A stretch of 64,000 nucleotides of DNA from Xanthobacteraceae bacterium (GTDB taxonomy: Bacteria > Pseudomonadota > Alphaproteobacteria > Rhizobiales > Xanthobacteraceae), in contig SCUB01000001.1 of NCBI GenBank assembly GCA_004297465.1, forward strand, positions 558,001 to 622,000, read 5' to 3'. Shown here piece after piece: positions 8,729 to 17,713 of this stretch. The notes below the pieces were generated by a model, which worked only from the letters and a program-made list of their open reading frames with translations, was not told the origin of the DNA and did no database searches. The translations under genes and the position numbers were made by a program. How positions within the stretch are numbered: the stretch's first letter is position 1; each line of letters begins with the position of its first letter.

Positions 8729-10828
8729 TCACCCCGCGCCGAGTAGCGGCAGCGCCTCGTCGCGCTCGAACAGATACAGTAGGCAGCGCAACGCCGCGCC
8801 GCGTTCGCCGGACAGTTTCGGATTGTCGCGCAGGATGGCGATGGCCTCCTCGCGCGCCTGGCTGAGCAGTTGGGCGTGCGCCTCGATGCGCGCCAGCCGG
8901 TAGCCGGGCAGGCCGCTCTGGCGCGTGCCGAGCACGTCGCCTTCGCCGCGCAGCCGCAAATCCTCCTCGGCGATGCGAAAGCCGTCGGTGGTTTCGCGGA
9001 TGACGGACAGTCGCGCCCGGGCAAGCTCGCCAAGCGGTTCGCGGTAGAGCAGCAGGCAGGTCGAGCGCTCGTTGCCGCGCCCGACGCGGCCGCGAAGCTG
9101 GTGCAGTTGCGCGAGGCCAAAGCGCTCGGCGTGCTCGATCACCATCACGGTTGCTTCCGGCACGTCGACGCCGACCTCGATCACCGTGGTCGCCACCAGG
9201 AGGCGGATGTCGCCGTCCGCGAACGCACGCATGACGCGGTCCTTGTCGGGCCCGCGCATCCTGCCGTGCACGAGGCCGACGGCGTCGCCGAACCGCGCCC
9301 GCAGCGCGGCGTGACGCTGCCCGGCGTCGGTGAGATCGACCTCGGCGGATTCCTCGACCAGCGGGCACACCCAGTAGACCCGCGCCCCGGCGGCAAGCGC
9401 GCGTCCGGCCGCCTCCACCACCTCGTCGAGCCGCGCCATCGACACCGCGCGGGTGTCGACCGGCTGGCGGCCGGCCGGCTTCTCGCGCAATTCGGACACG
9501 TCCATGTCGCCGAAATAGGTCAGCACCAGCGTGCGCGGGATGGGTGTCGCCGACAGCACCAGCACGTCGACGGCCTTGCCCTTACGGGTGAGCGCCAGCC
9601 GCTCGCGCACGCCGAAGCGATGCTGCTCGTCGACGATGGCGAGCGCCAGCGCACTGAACGCCACATCATCCTGGATCAGCGCGTGGGTGCCGACGATGAG
9701 GTCGATGCCGCCCGCGGCCAGCCGCGCCAGAATGTCGGCGCGCTCGCGGCCCTTCTCGCGCCCGGTCAGGATGGCGACGCGCAGGCCCGCAGCGTCGGCG
9801 AGCGGGGCGATGGTGGCGAGATGCTGCCGGGCGAGAATTTCGGTTGGCGCCATCAGCGCCACCTGCCGTCCGGTTTCCGCCACCGCGGCGGCGGCAAGCA
9901 GCGCCACCACGGTCTTGCCGGAGCCGACGTCGCCCTGCAGCAGCCGCAGCATGCGCATCGGCTGCGCCAGATCGGTGACGATGGCGGCGAGCGCCTCGCG
10001 CTGCGAGCCGGTCAGCGCGTAGGGCAGCGCGGCGACGATTTTTTCGCGTAAATGCCCGTCGCCGGCATGGCGCGTTCCGGCCGGCCGCCGGAGTTGGGCG
10101 CGCACCAGCGCCAGCGCCAGTTGCCCGGCCAAGAGTTCGTCATAAGCAAGCCGCGACCAGTATGGTCCCTCGGGGCGGATATCGGCGGGCGCCTGCGGCT
10201 GATGCACGCGCGCGAGCGCCTCCGCGAATGGCGGAAAGCCGCAGCGGCGCAGCACCTCCGGCGCGATCCATTCCGGCAGCGCCGGCACGCGTTCGAGCGC
10301 CTGCGCCACCGCGCGGCGCAGGACGCCGAGCGCTAGGCCCTCGGTGAGCGGATAGACCGGCTCGAACAGTGGCAGCTTGGCCAGCCCCGCCTCGTCGACG
10401 ACGTGATCGGGATGCACGATCTGCAACGTGCCGTCGAACATCTGCGCCAGGCCCGAGACATAGCGTCTGGCGCCGACCGGCAGCAACTTTTCGAGGAACG
10501 CCGGCTGGGCGCGGAACCAGGTCAGCACCACGTCGCCGCTCTCGTCGCTGGCATAGACGAGATACGGCGCGCGCGAACGCTCCGGCGGCGGCGGGCGATG
10601 GCGCTCAACGGTGACCGCCAGCGTCACCACGGTGCCGGGCGCCGCGTCGCGGATCAGCGGACGCGCGCTGCGGTCGATCACGTTCACCGGCAGGTGGAAC
10701 AGCAGATCGGCGATCCGTGGCGTCATCTCGCGCGACAGGAGATAGCGCAGCAGCAAGTCCTGCTTCGGACCCACGCCATGCAGGGTGGTGACCGGGGAAA
10801 ACAGCGTATTGAGCAGGGCCGGGCGCAT
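8729..10828 (-). CDS. recG: ATP-dependent DNA helicase RecG
   Basis: 699 residues. RecG remodels stalled replication forks and Holliday junctions. An N-terminal wedge/OB domain is followed by two helicase domains: Walker A LLQGDVGSGKTVVA, the DEQH box (IVDEQHRFGVRERL), motif III LSATPIPRTL, and the C-terminal QLRGRVGRG and LRLRGEGDVLGTRQSG. The start is ATG 10828 (MRPALLNTLFSPVTTLHGVG), where family members begin; the frame extends upstream without similarity. It is divergent from sdhE. Confidence 0.96.
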   Translation of the reverse strand: MRPALLNTLFSPVTTLHGVGPKQDLLLRYLLSREMTPRIADLLFHLPVNVIDRSARPLIRDAAPGTVVTLAVTVERHRPPPPERSRAPYLVYASDESGDVVLTWFRAQPAFLEKLLPVGARRYVSGLAQMFDGTLQIVHPDHVVDEAGLAKLPLFEPVYPLTEGLALGVLRRAVAQALERVPALPEWIAPEVLRRCGFPPFAEALARVHQPQAPADIRPEGPYWSRLAYDELLAGQLALALVRAQLRRPAGTRHAGDGHLREKIVAALPYALTGSQREALAAIVTDLAQPMRMLRLLQGDVGSGKTVVALLAAAAVAETGRQVALMAPTEILARQHLATIAPLADAAGLRVAILTGREKGRERADILARLAAGGIDLIVGTHALIQDDVAFSALALAIVDEQHRFGVRERLALTRKGKAVDVLVLSATPIPRTLVLTYFGDMDVSELREKPAGRQPVDTRAVSMARLDEVVEAAGRALAAGARVYWVCPLVEESAEVDLTDAGQRHAALRARFGDAVGLVHGRMRGPDKDRVMRAFADGDIRLLVATTVIEVGVDVPEATVMVIEHAERFGLAQLHQLRGRVGRGNERSTCLLLYREPLGELARARLSVIRETTDGFRIAEEDLRLRGEGDVLGTRQSGLPGYRLARIEAHAQLLSQAREEAIAILRDNPKLSGERGAALRCLLYLFERDEALPLLGAG

Positions 10829-10988
10829 GGGCGGACTGTCGACTCGGGGGAAAACTCCCCGGGATGCTGGCGCGCGCCGCGCTCCGATGCAACGCACCAA
10901 ATCGGTGACAGGGCCTGCCGCAGGGGCTATAGAACGGGCCGCCCGGCACGTCCGGGCTTTCGGCGTTTGAACGGAAAGCGGGATCGAC

Positions 10989-11273
10989 ATGACGGGTATC
11001 GGGCGTTCCAGCGACGGGCTGGACAATCGGCGCAAGCGGCTGTTGTTCCGCTGCTGGCATCGCGGCACGCGCGAGATGGACCTCATCATCGGCCGTTTCG
11101 CCGATGCGCATCTCGGTTTGCTGACCGAGGCCGAGGCCGACGAGCTGGAGCGGCTGATCGAGCTGCCCGACGTCGATCTCTACGCCGCCATCACCGGCGC
11201 CGCGCCGATCGCGCCGCGGTTCGCCGGCGGCGTGTTCGAGAAGATCAGGGCGTTCCGGGTGGCGCGGGAGTAG
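10989..11273 (+). CDS. sdhE: FAD assembly factor SdhE (succinate dehydrogenase assembly factor 2)
   Basis: 94 residues. SdhE promotes covalent attachment of FAD to succinate dehydrogenase SdhA. The family signature RGTRE, in the context CWHRGTREMDLIIGRF, is intact. It ends 4 bases before mfd, a common arrangement in this order, so the two are probably cotranscribed. Confidence 0.93.
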   Translation: MTGIGRSSDGLDNRRKRLLFRCWHRGTREMDLIIGRFADAHLGLLTEAEADELERLIELPDVDLYAAITGAAPIAPRFAGGVFEKIRAFRVARE

Positions 11274-11277
11274 CGTC

Positions 11278-14200
11278 ATGGCAGGGCCCGTCTCGCCCGC
11301 CGCGCGGCTTTCCCCCGGCAGACCGCTGACGCTGTCGGCTGTCGCGGAAGGCGCGGAAGGGCTGGTGCTGTCGGATCTGGCGCGCGCGGTGGCGGCGAGA
11401 AAAGATGCGCCCGCCATCAGCCTGGCCGTGGTCTGCCGCGATGGCGCGCGCATGGCGCAGCTTGCCCGCGCGCTCGACTTCTTCGCGCCCGATCTCGGCG
11501 TGCTGCAATTCCCGGCCTGGGACTGCCAGCCCTACGACCGCGTCTCGCCCCATGGCGGCATCGTGGCGCAGCGCCTCACCACGCTGGCGCGTCTCGCCCG
11601 CCTCAAGGGTAGCGAGAAGCCGCTGATCCTGCTCACCACCGTCAACGCCGCGCTGCAACGCGTGCCGACGCGCGACACCATCGCCGCGCAGGCGCTCTCG
11701 ATCGCGTCCGGCCACATCGTGTCGATGGAGGGCATCGGCCAGTGGCTCGAGCACAACGGCTATTCACGCACCTCCACCGTGCGCGAGTCCGGCGAATATG
11801 CCGTGCGCGGCGGCATCCTCGACCTGTTTCCGGCCGGACTCGAGCAGCCGGTGCGGCTCGACTTCTTCGGCGACACCCTGGAATCGATCCGCAGCTTCGA
11901 TGCCGAGACCCAGCGCACGGCCCTCGACATGCGCGGCCTCGACCTCGTGCCGGTGTCGGAGTTCCAACTCGTCACCGAGACCATCCGCCGCTTCCGCATG
12001 GGCTATGTCGCCGAATTCGGTGCGCCCGAGCGCGACGACATGCTGTACGCGGCGGTCAGCGAAGGCCGACGCCATCCCGGCATGGAGCACTGGCTGCCGC
12101 TGTTTCACGAGCGCATGGAAACGCTGTTCGACTATCTGCCGGGAACGCCGCTCGCCACCGAGCCGCAGGCCGAGGATGCCGCGCGCGAACGGCTCTCGCA
12201 GGTCGCCGACTATTACCAGGCGCGGCGCGAGGCGCTCGAACATCCCGGCGGCGGCGCGACCTATCATCCGCTGCCGCCAGAGCGGCTGTATCTCGCCGAA
12301 GCCGATTGGGTGGGCGCGCTCGATGCGAGCCCGCGCGCGCGGCTGACGCCGTTTGCGGTGCCCGAGGCCGCCGACGTCATCGAGATCGGCGCGCGCGCCG
12401 GGCGCGACTTCGCGCCCGAACGGACCGACGCCGCCGCCAACGTGTTCGAGGCGGTGGCCGCCCACATCCACACCCTGCAGGCGGCGCGCAAGCGGGTGGT
12501 GATCGCGCTGTGGAGCGAGGGCTCGCGCGAACGCATGGCCCATGTGCTGGCCGACCACAAGGTCATGAACCTCAACACGGTCGGTGCATGGAAGACCGCG
12601 CTGGCGATGCCGCGCAACGAAGTCTCGCTCGCCGTGCTCGGCATCGAGCAGGGCTTCGAGTCCACCGAGGTGGCGCTCATCAGCGAGCAGGACATCCTCG
12701 GCGACCGCCTGGTGCGGCCGCGCCGCGCCTCCCGCAAGCTCGACAACTTCATTTCGGAGATCACCAGCCTCGCTTCGGGCGACATCGTCGTCCACGTCGA
12801 GCACGGCATCGGCCGCTTCGTCGGCCTGCAGACCATCGAGGTCGGCGGCGCGCCACACGACTGCCTCGAATTGCGCTATGCCGGCGAGACCAAGCTTTAT
12901 CTGCCGGTCGAGAACATCGAGATGTTGTCGCGCTATGGCTCCGAGACGACTGGCGTCGAGCTGGACCGGCTCGGCGGCAGCGGATGGCAGGCTCGGAAAG
13001 CCAAGCTCAAGAACCGCATCCGCGAGATTGCCGGCGAGCTGATCAAGATCGCCGCCGAGCGCCACCTGCATCAGGGGCCGAAATTCACGGTGGCGCCCGG
13101 CCTCTACGATGAGTTCTGCGCCCGTTTTCCCTACGACGAGACCGAGGACCAGCTTGCCGCCATCGACGTCACGCTCGGCGATCTCGACAGCGGCCGTCCG
13201 ATGGACCGGCTGATCTGCGGCGACGTCGGCTTCGGCAAGACCGAAGTGGCGCTGCGCGCGGCCTTCGCGGTCGCGCTCAACGGCAAGCAGGTCGCCGTGG
13301 TGGTGCCGACCACGCTTCTGGCGCGCCAGCACGCGAAAAATTTCACCGAGCGGTTCCGAGGCCTTCCGGTCAATGTCGCGCAGGCCTCGCGGCTGGTGTC
13401 GGCCAAGGAGCTCTCCCGCGTCAAGAAGGGGCTGGCCGACGGCAGCGTCGACATCGTGATCGGCACCCATGCGCTGCTTGGCAAGACCGTCAAGTTCAAG
13501 GATCTCGGCCTCATCATCGTCGACGAGGAGCAGCATTTCGGCGTCTCGCACAAGGAGCGCCTGAAGCAGCTGCGCGCCGAGGTGCATGTGCTGACGCTGA
13601 CCGCGACGCCGATCCCGCGCACGCTGCAACTGGCGCTGACCGGCGTGCGCGACCTCTCGATCATCGCTTCGCCCCCGGTCGACCGGCTCGCGGTGCGCAC
13701 CTTCGTCGCCCCGTTCGATGCGCTGATGATCCGCGAGGCGCTGTTGCGCGAGCGCTATCGCGGCGGCCAGGCGTTCTATGTCTGCCCGCGCATCGACGAT
13801 CTCGCCGAGGCCAAGGACTTCCTCGACAAGACCGTGCCGGAGATCAAGGTCGCGGTGGCGCACGGCCAGATGCCGGCAGCCGTCATCGAGGACATCATGT
13901 CGGCGTTTTATGACGGCAAGTTTGACGTGTTGCTGTCCACCACCATCGTCGAATCCGGCCTCGACATCCCGACCGCCAACACGTTGATCGTGCACCGCGC
14001 CGACATGTTCGGGCTGGCCCAGCTTTATCAGCTGCGCGGTCGGGTCGGACGCTCGAAGCTGCGCGCCTACGCGCTGTTCACGCTGCCGGCCAAGCAGAAG
14101 ATCACGCCCGCCGCCGAGCAGCGGCTCAAGGTGCTGCAATCGCTCGACACGCTCGGCGCCGGCTTCCAGCTCGCCTCGCACGACCTCGACATCCGCGGCG

Positions 14201-14790
14201 CCGGTAATCTGCTTGGCGAGGAGCAGTCCGGCCACATCAAGGAGGTCGGGTTCGAACTCTACCAGCAGATGCTGGAAGAGGCGATCGAGAACCTCAAGGC
14301 CGGCATTGCCGAGCCCGCCCTCGACCGCTGGGCGCCGCAGATCACCATCGGCATGCCGGTGCTGATCCCGGAGGATTACGTCGGCGACCTGCCGGTGCGG
14401 CTGTCGCTCTATCGCCGTCTCGCCGATCTCGACAGCGACGACGACATCGACGCCTTCGCGGCCGAGTTGCGTGACCGCTTCGGTCCGCTGCCGGACGAGG
14501 TACGCTATCTGTTCAAGGTCGTCGCCATCAAGGCGCTGTGCCGCCGCGCCAATGTCGAGAAGGTCGACGCCGGGCCGAAGGGGGTTGTCGTCTCGTTCCG
14601 TGACAACAGCTTCGCCGAGCCGGAAAAGCTCGTGGCCTATATCCGCGACCAGGGACCGGCGGCGCGCGTGCGCCCCGACATGAAAGTGGTGTTCTTCGAC
14701 ATCTGGGAGGCGCCGGATGCGCGGCTTGCCGGGGTCACCGCCATCCTGCGCGATCTGGCGGCGCTGGCCGAATCGCGCAAGGCGGCGTGA
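11278..14790 (+). CDS. mfd: transcription-repair coupling factor Mfd
   Basis: 1170 residues, full length. Mfd releases RNA polymerase stalled at lesions and recruits UvrA. Visible parts are a UvrB-like N-terminus (FPAWDCQPYDRVSP, VRGGILDLFPAG), the RNA-polymerase-interaction domain (DIVVHVEHGIGRFVGL), a RecG-like translocase with Walker A ICGDVGFGKTEVALRAA, DEEQHFGV and LTATPIPRTL, the TRG region (RGRVGRS, LDIRGAGNLLGEEQSG) and the C-terminal D7 domain. Start ATG 11278. Confidence 0.97.
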   Translation: MAGPVSPAARLSPGRPLTLSAVAEGAEGLVLSDLARAVAARKDAPAISLAVVCRDGARMAQLARALDFFAPDLGVLQFPAWDCQPYDRVSPHGGIVAQRLTTLARLARLKGSEKPLILLTTVNAALQRVPTRDTIAAQALSIASGHIVSMEGIGQWLEHNGYSRTSTVRESGEYAVRGGILDLFPAGLEQPVRLDFFGDTLESIRSFDAETQRTALDMRGLDLVPVSEFQLVTETIRRFRMGYVAEFGAPERDDMLYAAVSEGRRHPGMEHWLPLFHERMETLFDYLPGTPLATEPQAEDAARERLSQVADYYQARREALEHPGGGATYHPLPPERLYLAEADWVGALDASPRARLTPFAVPEAADVIEIGARAGRDFAPERTDAAANVFEAVAAHIHTLQAARKRVVIALWSEGSRERMAHVLADHKVMNLNTVGAWKTALAMPRNEVSLAVLGIEQGFESTEVALISEQDILGDRLVRPRRASRKLDNFISEITSLASGDIVVHVEHGIGRFVGLQTIEVGGAPHDCLELRYAGETKLYLPVENIEMLSRYGSETTGVELDRLGGSGWQARKAKLKNRIREIAGELIKIAAERHLHQGPKFTVAPGLYDEFCARFPYDETEDQLAAIDVTLGDLDSGRPMDRLICGDVGFGKTEVALRAAFAVALNGKQVAVVVPTTLLARQHAKNFTERFRGLPVNVAQASRLVSAKELSRVKKGLADGSVDIVIGTHALLGKTVKFKDLGLIIVDEEQHFGVSHKERLKQLRAEVHVLTLTATPIPRTLQLALTGVRDLSIIASPPVDRLAVRTFVAPFDALMIREALLRERYRGGQAFYVCPRIDDLAEAKDFLDKTVPEIKVAVAHGQMPAAVIEDIMSAFYDGKFDVLLSTTIVESGLDIPTANTLIVHRADMFGLAQLYQLRGRVGRSKLRAYALFTLPAKQKITPAAEQRLKVLQSLDTLGAGFQLASHDLDIRGAGNLLGEEQSGHIKEVGFELYQQMLEEAIENLKAGIAEPALDRWAPQITIGMPVLIPEDYVGDLPVRLSLYRRLADLDSDDDIDAFAAELRDRFGPLPDEVRYLFKVVAIKALCRRANVEKVDAGPKGVVVSFRDNSFAEPEKLVAYIRDQGPAARVRPDMKVVFFDIWEAPDARLAGVTAILRDLAALAESRKAA

Positions 14791-14802
14791 AGAATTGAAA
14801 AA

Positions 14803-16059
14803 TCAGGATGCCGCGCGCTGCGGCTCGGCGTTCAGGCGATCGAGCAGCGCCCGCGCGGTGTCGCCGGGACGCAGGCTCGCCAGAGTCACGGCCGGCGTCA
14901 GGCGCTTGCGGCCATCGGCTCCGGTCAACGTGTGCTTGAGCACGCTGGAAAGCCGGCGCGCGATGGTTTCGGCGGTGCGCAGTTCGGTCTGCCCGAACGC
15001 CACGACAACGGCGTGATCCGCAAATCGCGCGGCGAAATCGGCGCGGCGCATCAGCCGGCTGAGAATGCGCGCGGCCTCGAAGCTCGCCCGCTCATGGCTG
15101 GAATCGAACGCGAAGCGCGCCACCGTGAGCGATGTGCCGCGCCGCGCGGCGTCGGTCACCACCTGCGTCAGGTCACGGGCGAACGCCTCCGGCGTCATCA
15201 GGCCGGTGCGCGGATCGAGCAGGCCGCCGGCCGCGAGCGAGGTAAGGGCGCGCGCAAGCCGCGCCGCGAACGCCTGCTGCCGGATCAGTGGCAGCGCCAT
15301 GGTGACGACGCGCGACGCCTCTCCGGTCACGATCTCGAAATTGGGCAGGCCGTAATCCTCCGCCACGCCGGCCAGTTCGCCGGCGACGATCACCGGCAGG
15401 TTGCGGAAGCGGGCATCCTCCGCCAGCACGGTGAGGAAGGCGTCGGCGACGCGCGGACTGAAGCCTTCGGCGAGAATGACGCCGTCGAGATCGCGGCCAT
15501 TGAGATGTTTTGCGGCGACCTCGATGCTGAACGCGCCGACCACGCCGACACGGCTGCCCGCGGCCAGCGACAGCGCTGGATACGAGGCGCCGCGTCCGGC
15601 CAGCACGATCGCCGCATCGTCGAGCGGATCGCTCTGCCATGCCGCGTCGAACGGGCGCGTTTCGCCGCTCCGCCGCAGCACGGTATCGTGCAGCGCGCGC
15701 ACGCGCAGCGCCGAACTGAGCCGCGCGCGCAGGCGTCGCGCCGCGATGTCGGGCAAAAGGGCGGCCGGCGCCGCCAGCGGCAGCGCGGTTAGCGGATCGG
15801 GGTCGGCATCGGAGCCGTCGCCGAGCGCGATGACCGGAAGATAGGGGCGGGATTCGGCTGCGGTCTGGACGAGGGCGGCGAAGTCCGGCCCGTATTGCGC
15901 GCCGTTCTCGGCCAGCACCGCGACCGGCCGCACGGTTTGCAGTGCCTCGCGCGCCTCGCGCCACGCCACTTCGATGACGGGGAAGGCGCATTCGCCATCG
16001 AGGAGCGCCGTACCGCGCGCCCGGCCGGAGCCGGAAATGAGGAGAAGGGGACCTTGCAT
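14803..16059 (-). CDS. degenerate GGDEF-domain protein
   Basis: 418 residues. The C-terminal third (from about residue 265) has the diguanylate cyclase frame: DPRTGLMTPEAFARDL matches the DxLTGLxNRRxF start. Where the active-site GGDEF loop should be, the sequence is FADHAVVVAFGQT, so diguanylate cyclase activity is not expected. The N-terminal half looks like one or two receiver-type folds without a clear phospho-acceptor. It may be a regulatory or scaffolding protein like PopA-type degenerate GGDEF proteins (inference). Start ATG 16059 is preferred to 16086 because the beta-strand MQGPLLLISG begins there. Confidence 0.7.
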   Translation of the reverse strand: MQGPLLLISGSGRARGTALLDGECAFPVIEVAWREAREALQTVRPVAVLAENGAQYGPDFAALVQTAAESRPYLPVIALGDGSDADPDPLTALPLAAPAALLPDIAARRLRARLSSALRVRALHDTVLRRSGETRPFDAAWQSDPLDDAAIVLAGRGASYPALSLAAGSRVGVVGAFSIEVAAKHLNGRDLDGVILAEGFSPRVADAFLTVLAEDARFRNLPVIVAGELAGVAEDYGLPNFEIVTGEASRVVTMALPLIRQQAFAARLARALTSLAAGGLLDPRTGLMTPEAFARDLTQVVTDAARRGTSLTVARFAFDSSHERASFEAARILSRLMRRADFAARFADHAVVVAFGQTELRTAETIARRLSSVLKHTLTGADGRKRLTPAVTLASLRPGDTARALLDRLNAEPQRAAS

Positions 16060-16149
16060 GAACCGTCCGCCTGGAGCCCCGCTCAATCCGGGGTGCGGAT
16101 GCGACGCTAGCGGATCGTCCTTAATGACCGGTCAACGGCGGCGGGCCGG

Positions 16150-17685
16150 TCAGGCCGGGGGCGTGCGGTCGCGGAAGGCCTCGCACACCAGCGGATTGAG
16201 GCCGAGCTCGGCCAGCGCCGCGCGCGCGGTCGGGTTGTCGGTGGCGCGGCCGGCCAGGCGATGCCCGGCGAGACGGTCGGGGAGGCCCGCGAGGGTGGCG
16301 TCGGTGCCCAGGTTCTGGGCCCAGTGCCGCAGGTCCTCGGCGCGGAAGCGGTAGCCGCCGACGCCGACCATGCCGACCGGCGGCGCGGTCAGGGTCAGCG
16401 TGCCGGACGCCTTGTCGAACCGCGCGGCATAGCCGGTGTCGACATGATCGGGCGCGGTGCTGGCGGTGAAAGCCTCCTGCGGCGAGCGCGGCGGGGCATA
16501 GGCGGCCACCGGCACCATCGGCCCGCGCAGCGCCAGCGTGCCTTTCGGCGTCAGCAGCGTTTCTCCGACCACCGGCGATTTTGCGGCCGTGCGTGGCGCG
16601 CCGAACGGGCCAGGACGGATCGGCGCCGGCAGGCCGTCACCGCCGCGCCTCGCCGCGAACAGTCCGGCCTCGCCGAACAGGTAGGCGTCGGTGAAGGCTG
16701 CGGCGCTGGTCCATGGCGCGCTCGATACGACCTGCTCGGGATTGCGCCACAACCCGATCACCTGCCGCAGCTTGGGCGCCTCGGCCAGCGCGCCGGCCTC
16801 ATCGAGCCGCAGCGCCACCGGGGCCGGCAGGACCAGCGCGGCGCAGCCTTCGTCGGCAAGCTGCCGCCGCAGCACCGCGTCGTCGAACGGATGATGCAGC
16901 ACCAGCGTCTCGCCGCTCAGCAGCCACGCCATCAGTGTAGCCGCCAGCCCGGCGAACGATGTCATCGGCATGGCGCCGAGCAGCGGGCCGTCCTGCGCGA
17001 GGCCGCTTTCGAGCGTGAGCGCGAGGCCGCCCGCCGTCATCTGCATGTGGGTGCGCGGCACCGCGCGGCGGCCCTCGGCGGTGATGTCGAAGGTGACGAC
17101 GGCGGCGAGCCGCGCGTCTTCCACCGCGCGCGCCGGCCGCTCGGCATGCGGCTGGGTGAAGACGTCATCGAGCGGCATCACGCCGTCGGGCGGCAAGGCG
17201 CCGAAGCCGGCGACGTAGCGGATCGAGAACGCCTCGACCGCGGCGTTCATGGCCAGAGCGCCGTGATCGACGCCGTCGATCAGGCCGCCGCACACCAGCG
17301 CGCGCGCGCCGGTGCGGTTGAGCGCGTCGGAGAGGTCGGCCTGCCGCCAAAGCTGGGGCAACGGGGCGGCGATACAGCCGGCGCGGATCACGCCGAGCAG
17401 CGCGATCACCATCTCGACCGTGTTGGGCATCTGCAGCGCGACGATGGAGCCGACCGGCAGGCCGCCATGGACAAGATGCCGCGCCATGGCCGAGATGGCG
17501 CGGTCGGCCTGCGCGAAAGTCAGGCGGCGCGGCGGCGTGCCGGTGATGCGCGTCTTGTCGGCGGGATCGACCAGCGCGGTTGCATCCGGCTTGCGGTTCA
17601 CGGTGCGGCGGAACATCTGGTCGAGCGTCGGCCCCGGACTGGCCGAGCCCGCCTGTCCGTCCGCGCCGCGTTCCGCCATGGTCAT
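16150..17685 (-). CDS. class I adenylate-forming enzyme homologue (acyl-CoA synthetase-like), degenerate
   Basis: 511 residues with the ANL superfamily layout: TFAQADRAISAMARHLVHGG and VGSIVALQMPNTVEMVIALLG early, then a long central domain. The phosphate-binding loop (normally TSGTTGxPKG) reads FDITAEGRRAVPRTH, and the usual YGxTE motif is not recognisable, so catalytic activity is doubtful. Start ATG 17685 has AGGA 9 bases upstream. It sits 28 bases after the yejA-like gene and is probably cotranscribed with it. Pathway unknown. Confidence 0.7.
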   Translation of the reverse strand: MTMAERGADGQAGSASPGPTLDQMFRRTVNRKPDATALVDPADKTRITGTPPRRLTFAQADRAISAMARHLVHGGLPVGSIVALQMPNTVEMVIALLGVIRAGCIAAPLPQLWRQADLSDALNRTGARALVCGGLIDGVDHGALAMNAAVEAFSIRYVAGFGALPPDGVMPLDDVFTQPHAERPARAVEDARLAAVVTFDITAEGRRAVPRTHMQMTAGGLALTLESGLAQDGPLLGAMPMTSFAGLAATLMAWLLSGETLVLHHPFDDAVLRRQLADEGCAALVLPAPVALRLDEAGALAEAPKLRQVIGLWRNPEQVVSSAPWTSAAAFTDAYLFGEAGLFAARRGGDGLPAPIRPGPFGAPRTAAKSPVVGETLLTPKGTLALRGPMVPVAAYAPPRSPQEAFTASTAPDHVDTGYAARFDKASGTLTLTAPPVGMVGVGGYRFRAEDLRHWAQNLGTDATLAGLPDRLAGHRLAGRATDNPTARAALAELGLNPLVCEAFRDRTPPA

Positions 17686-17713
17686 GCTCTCGGTTCCTGG
17701 AGTTGGCATCGCG

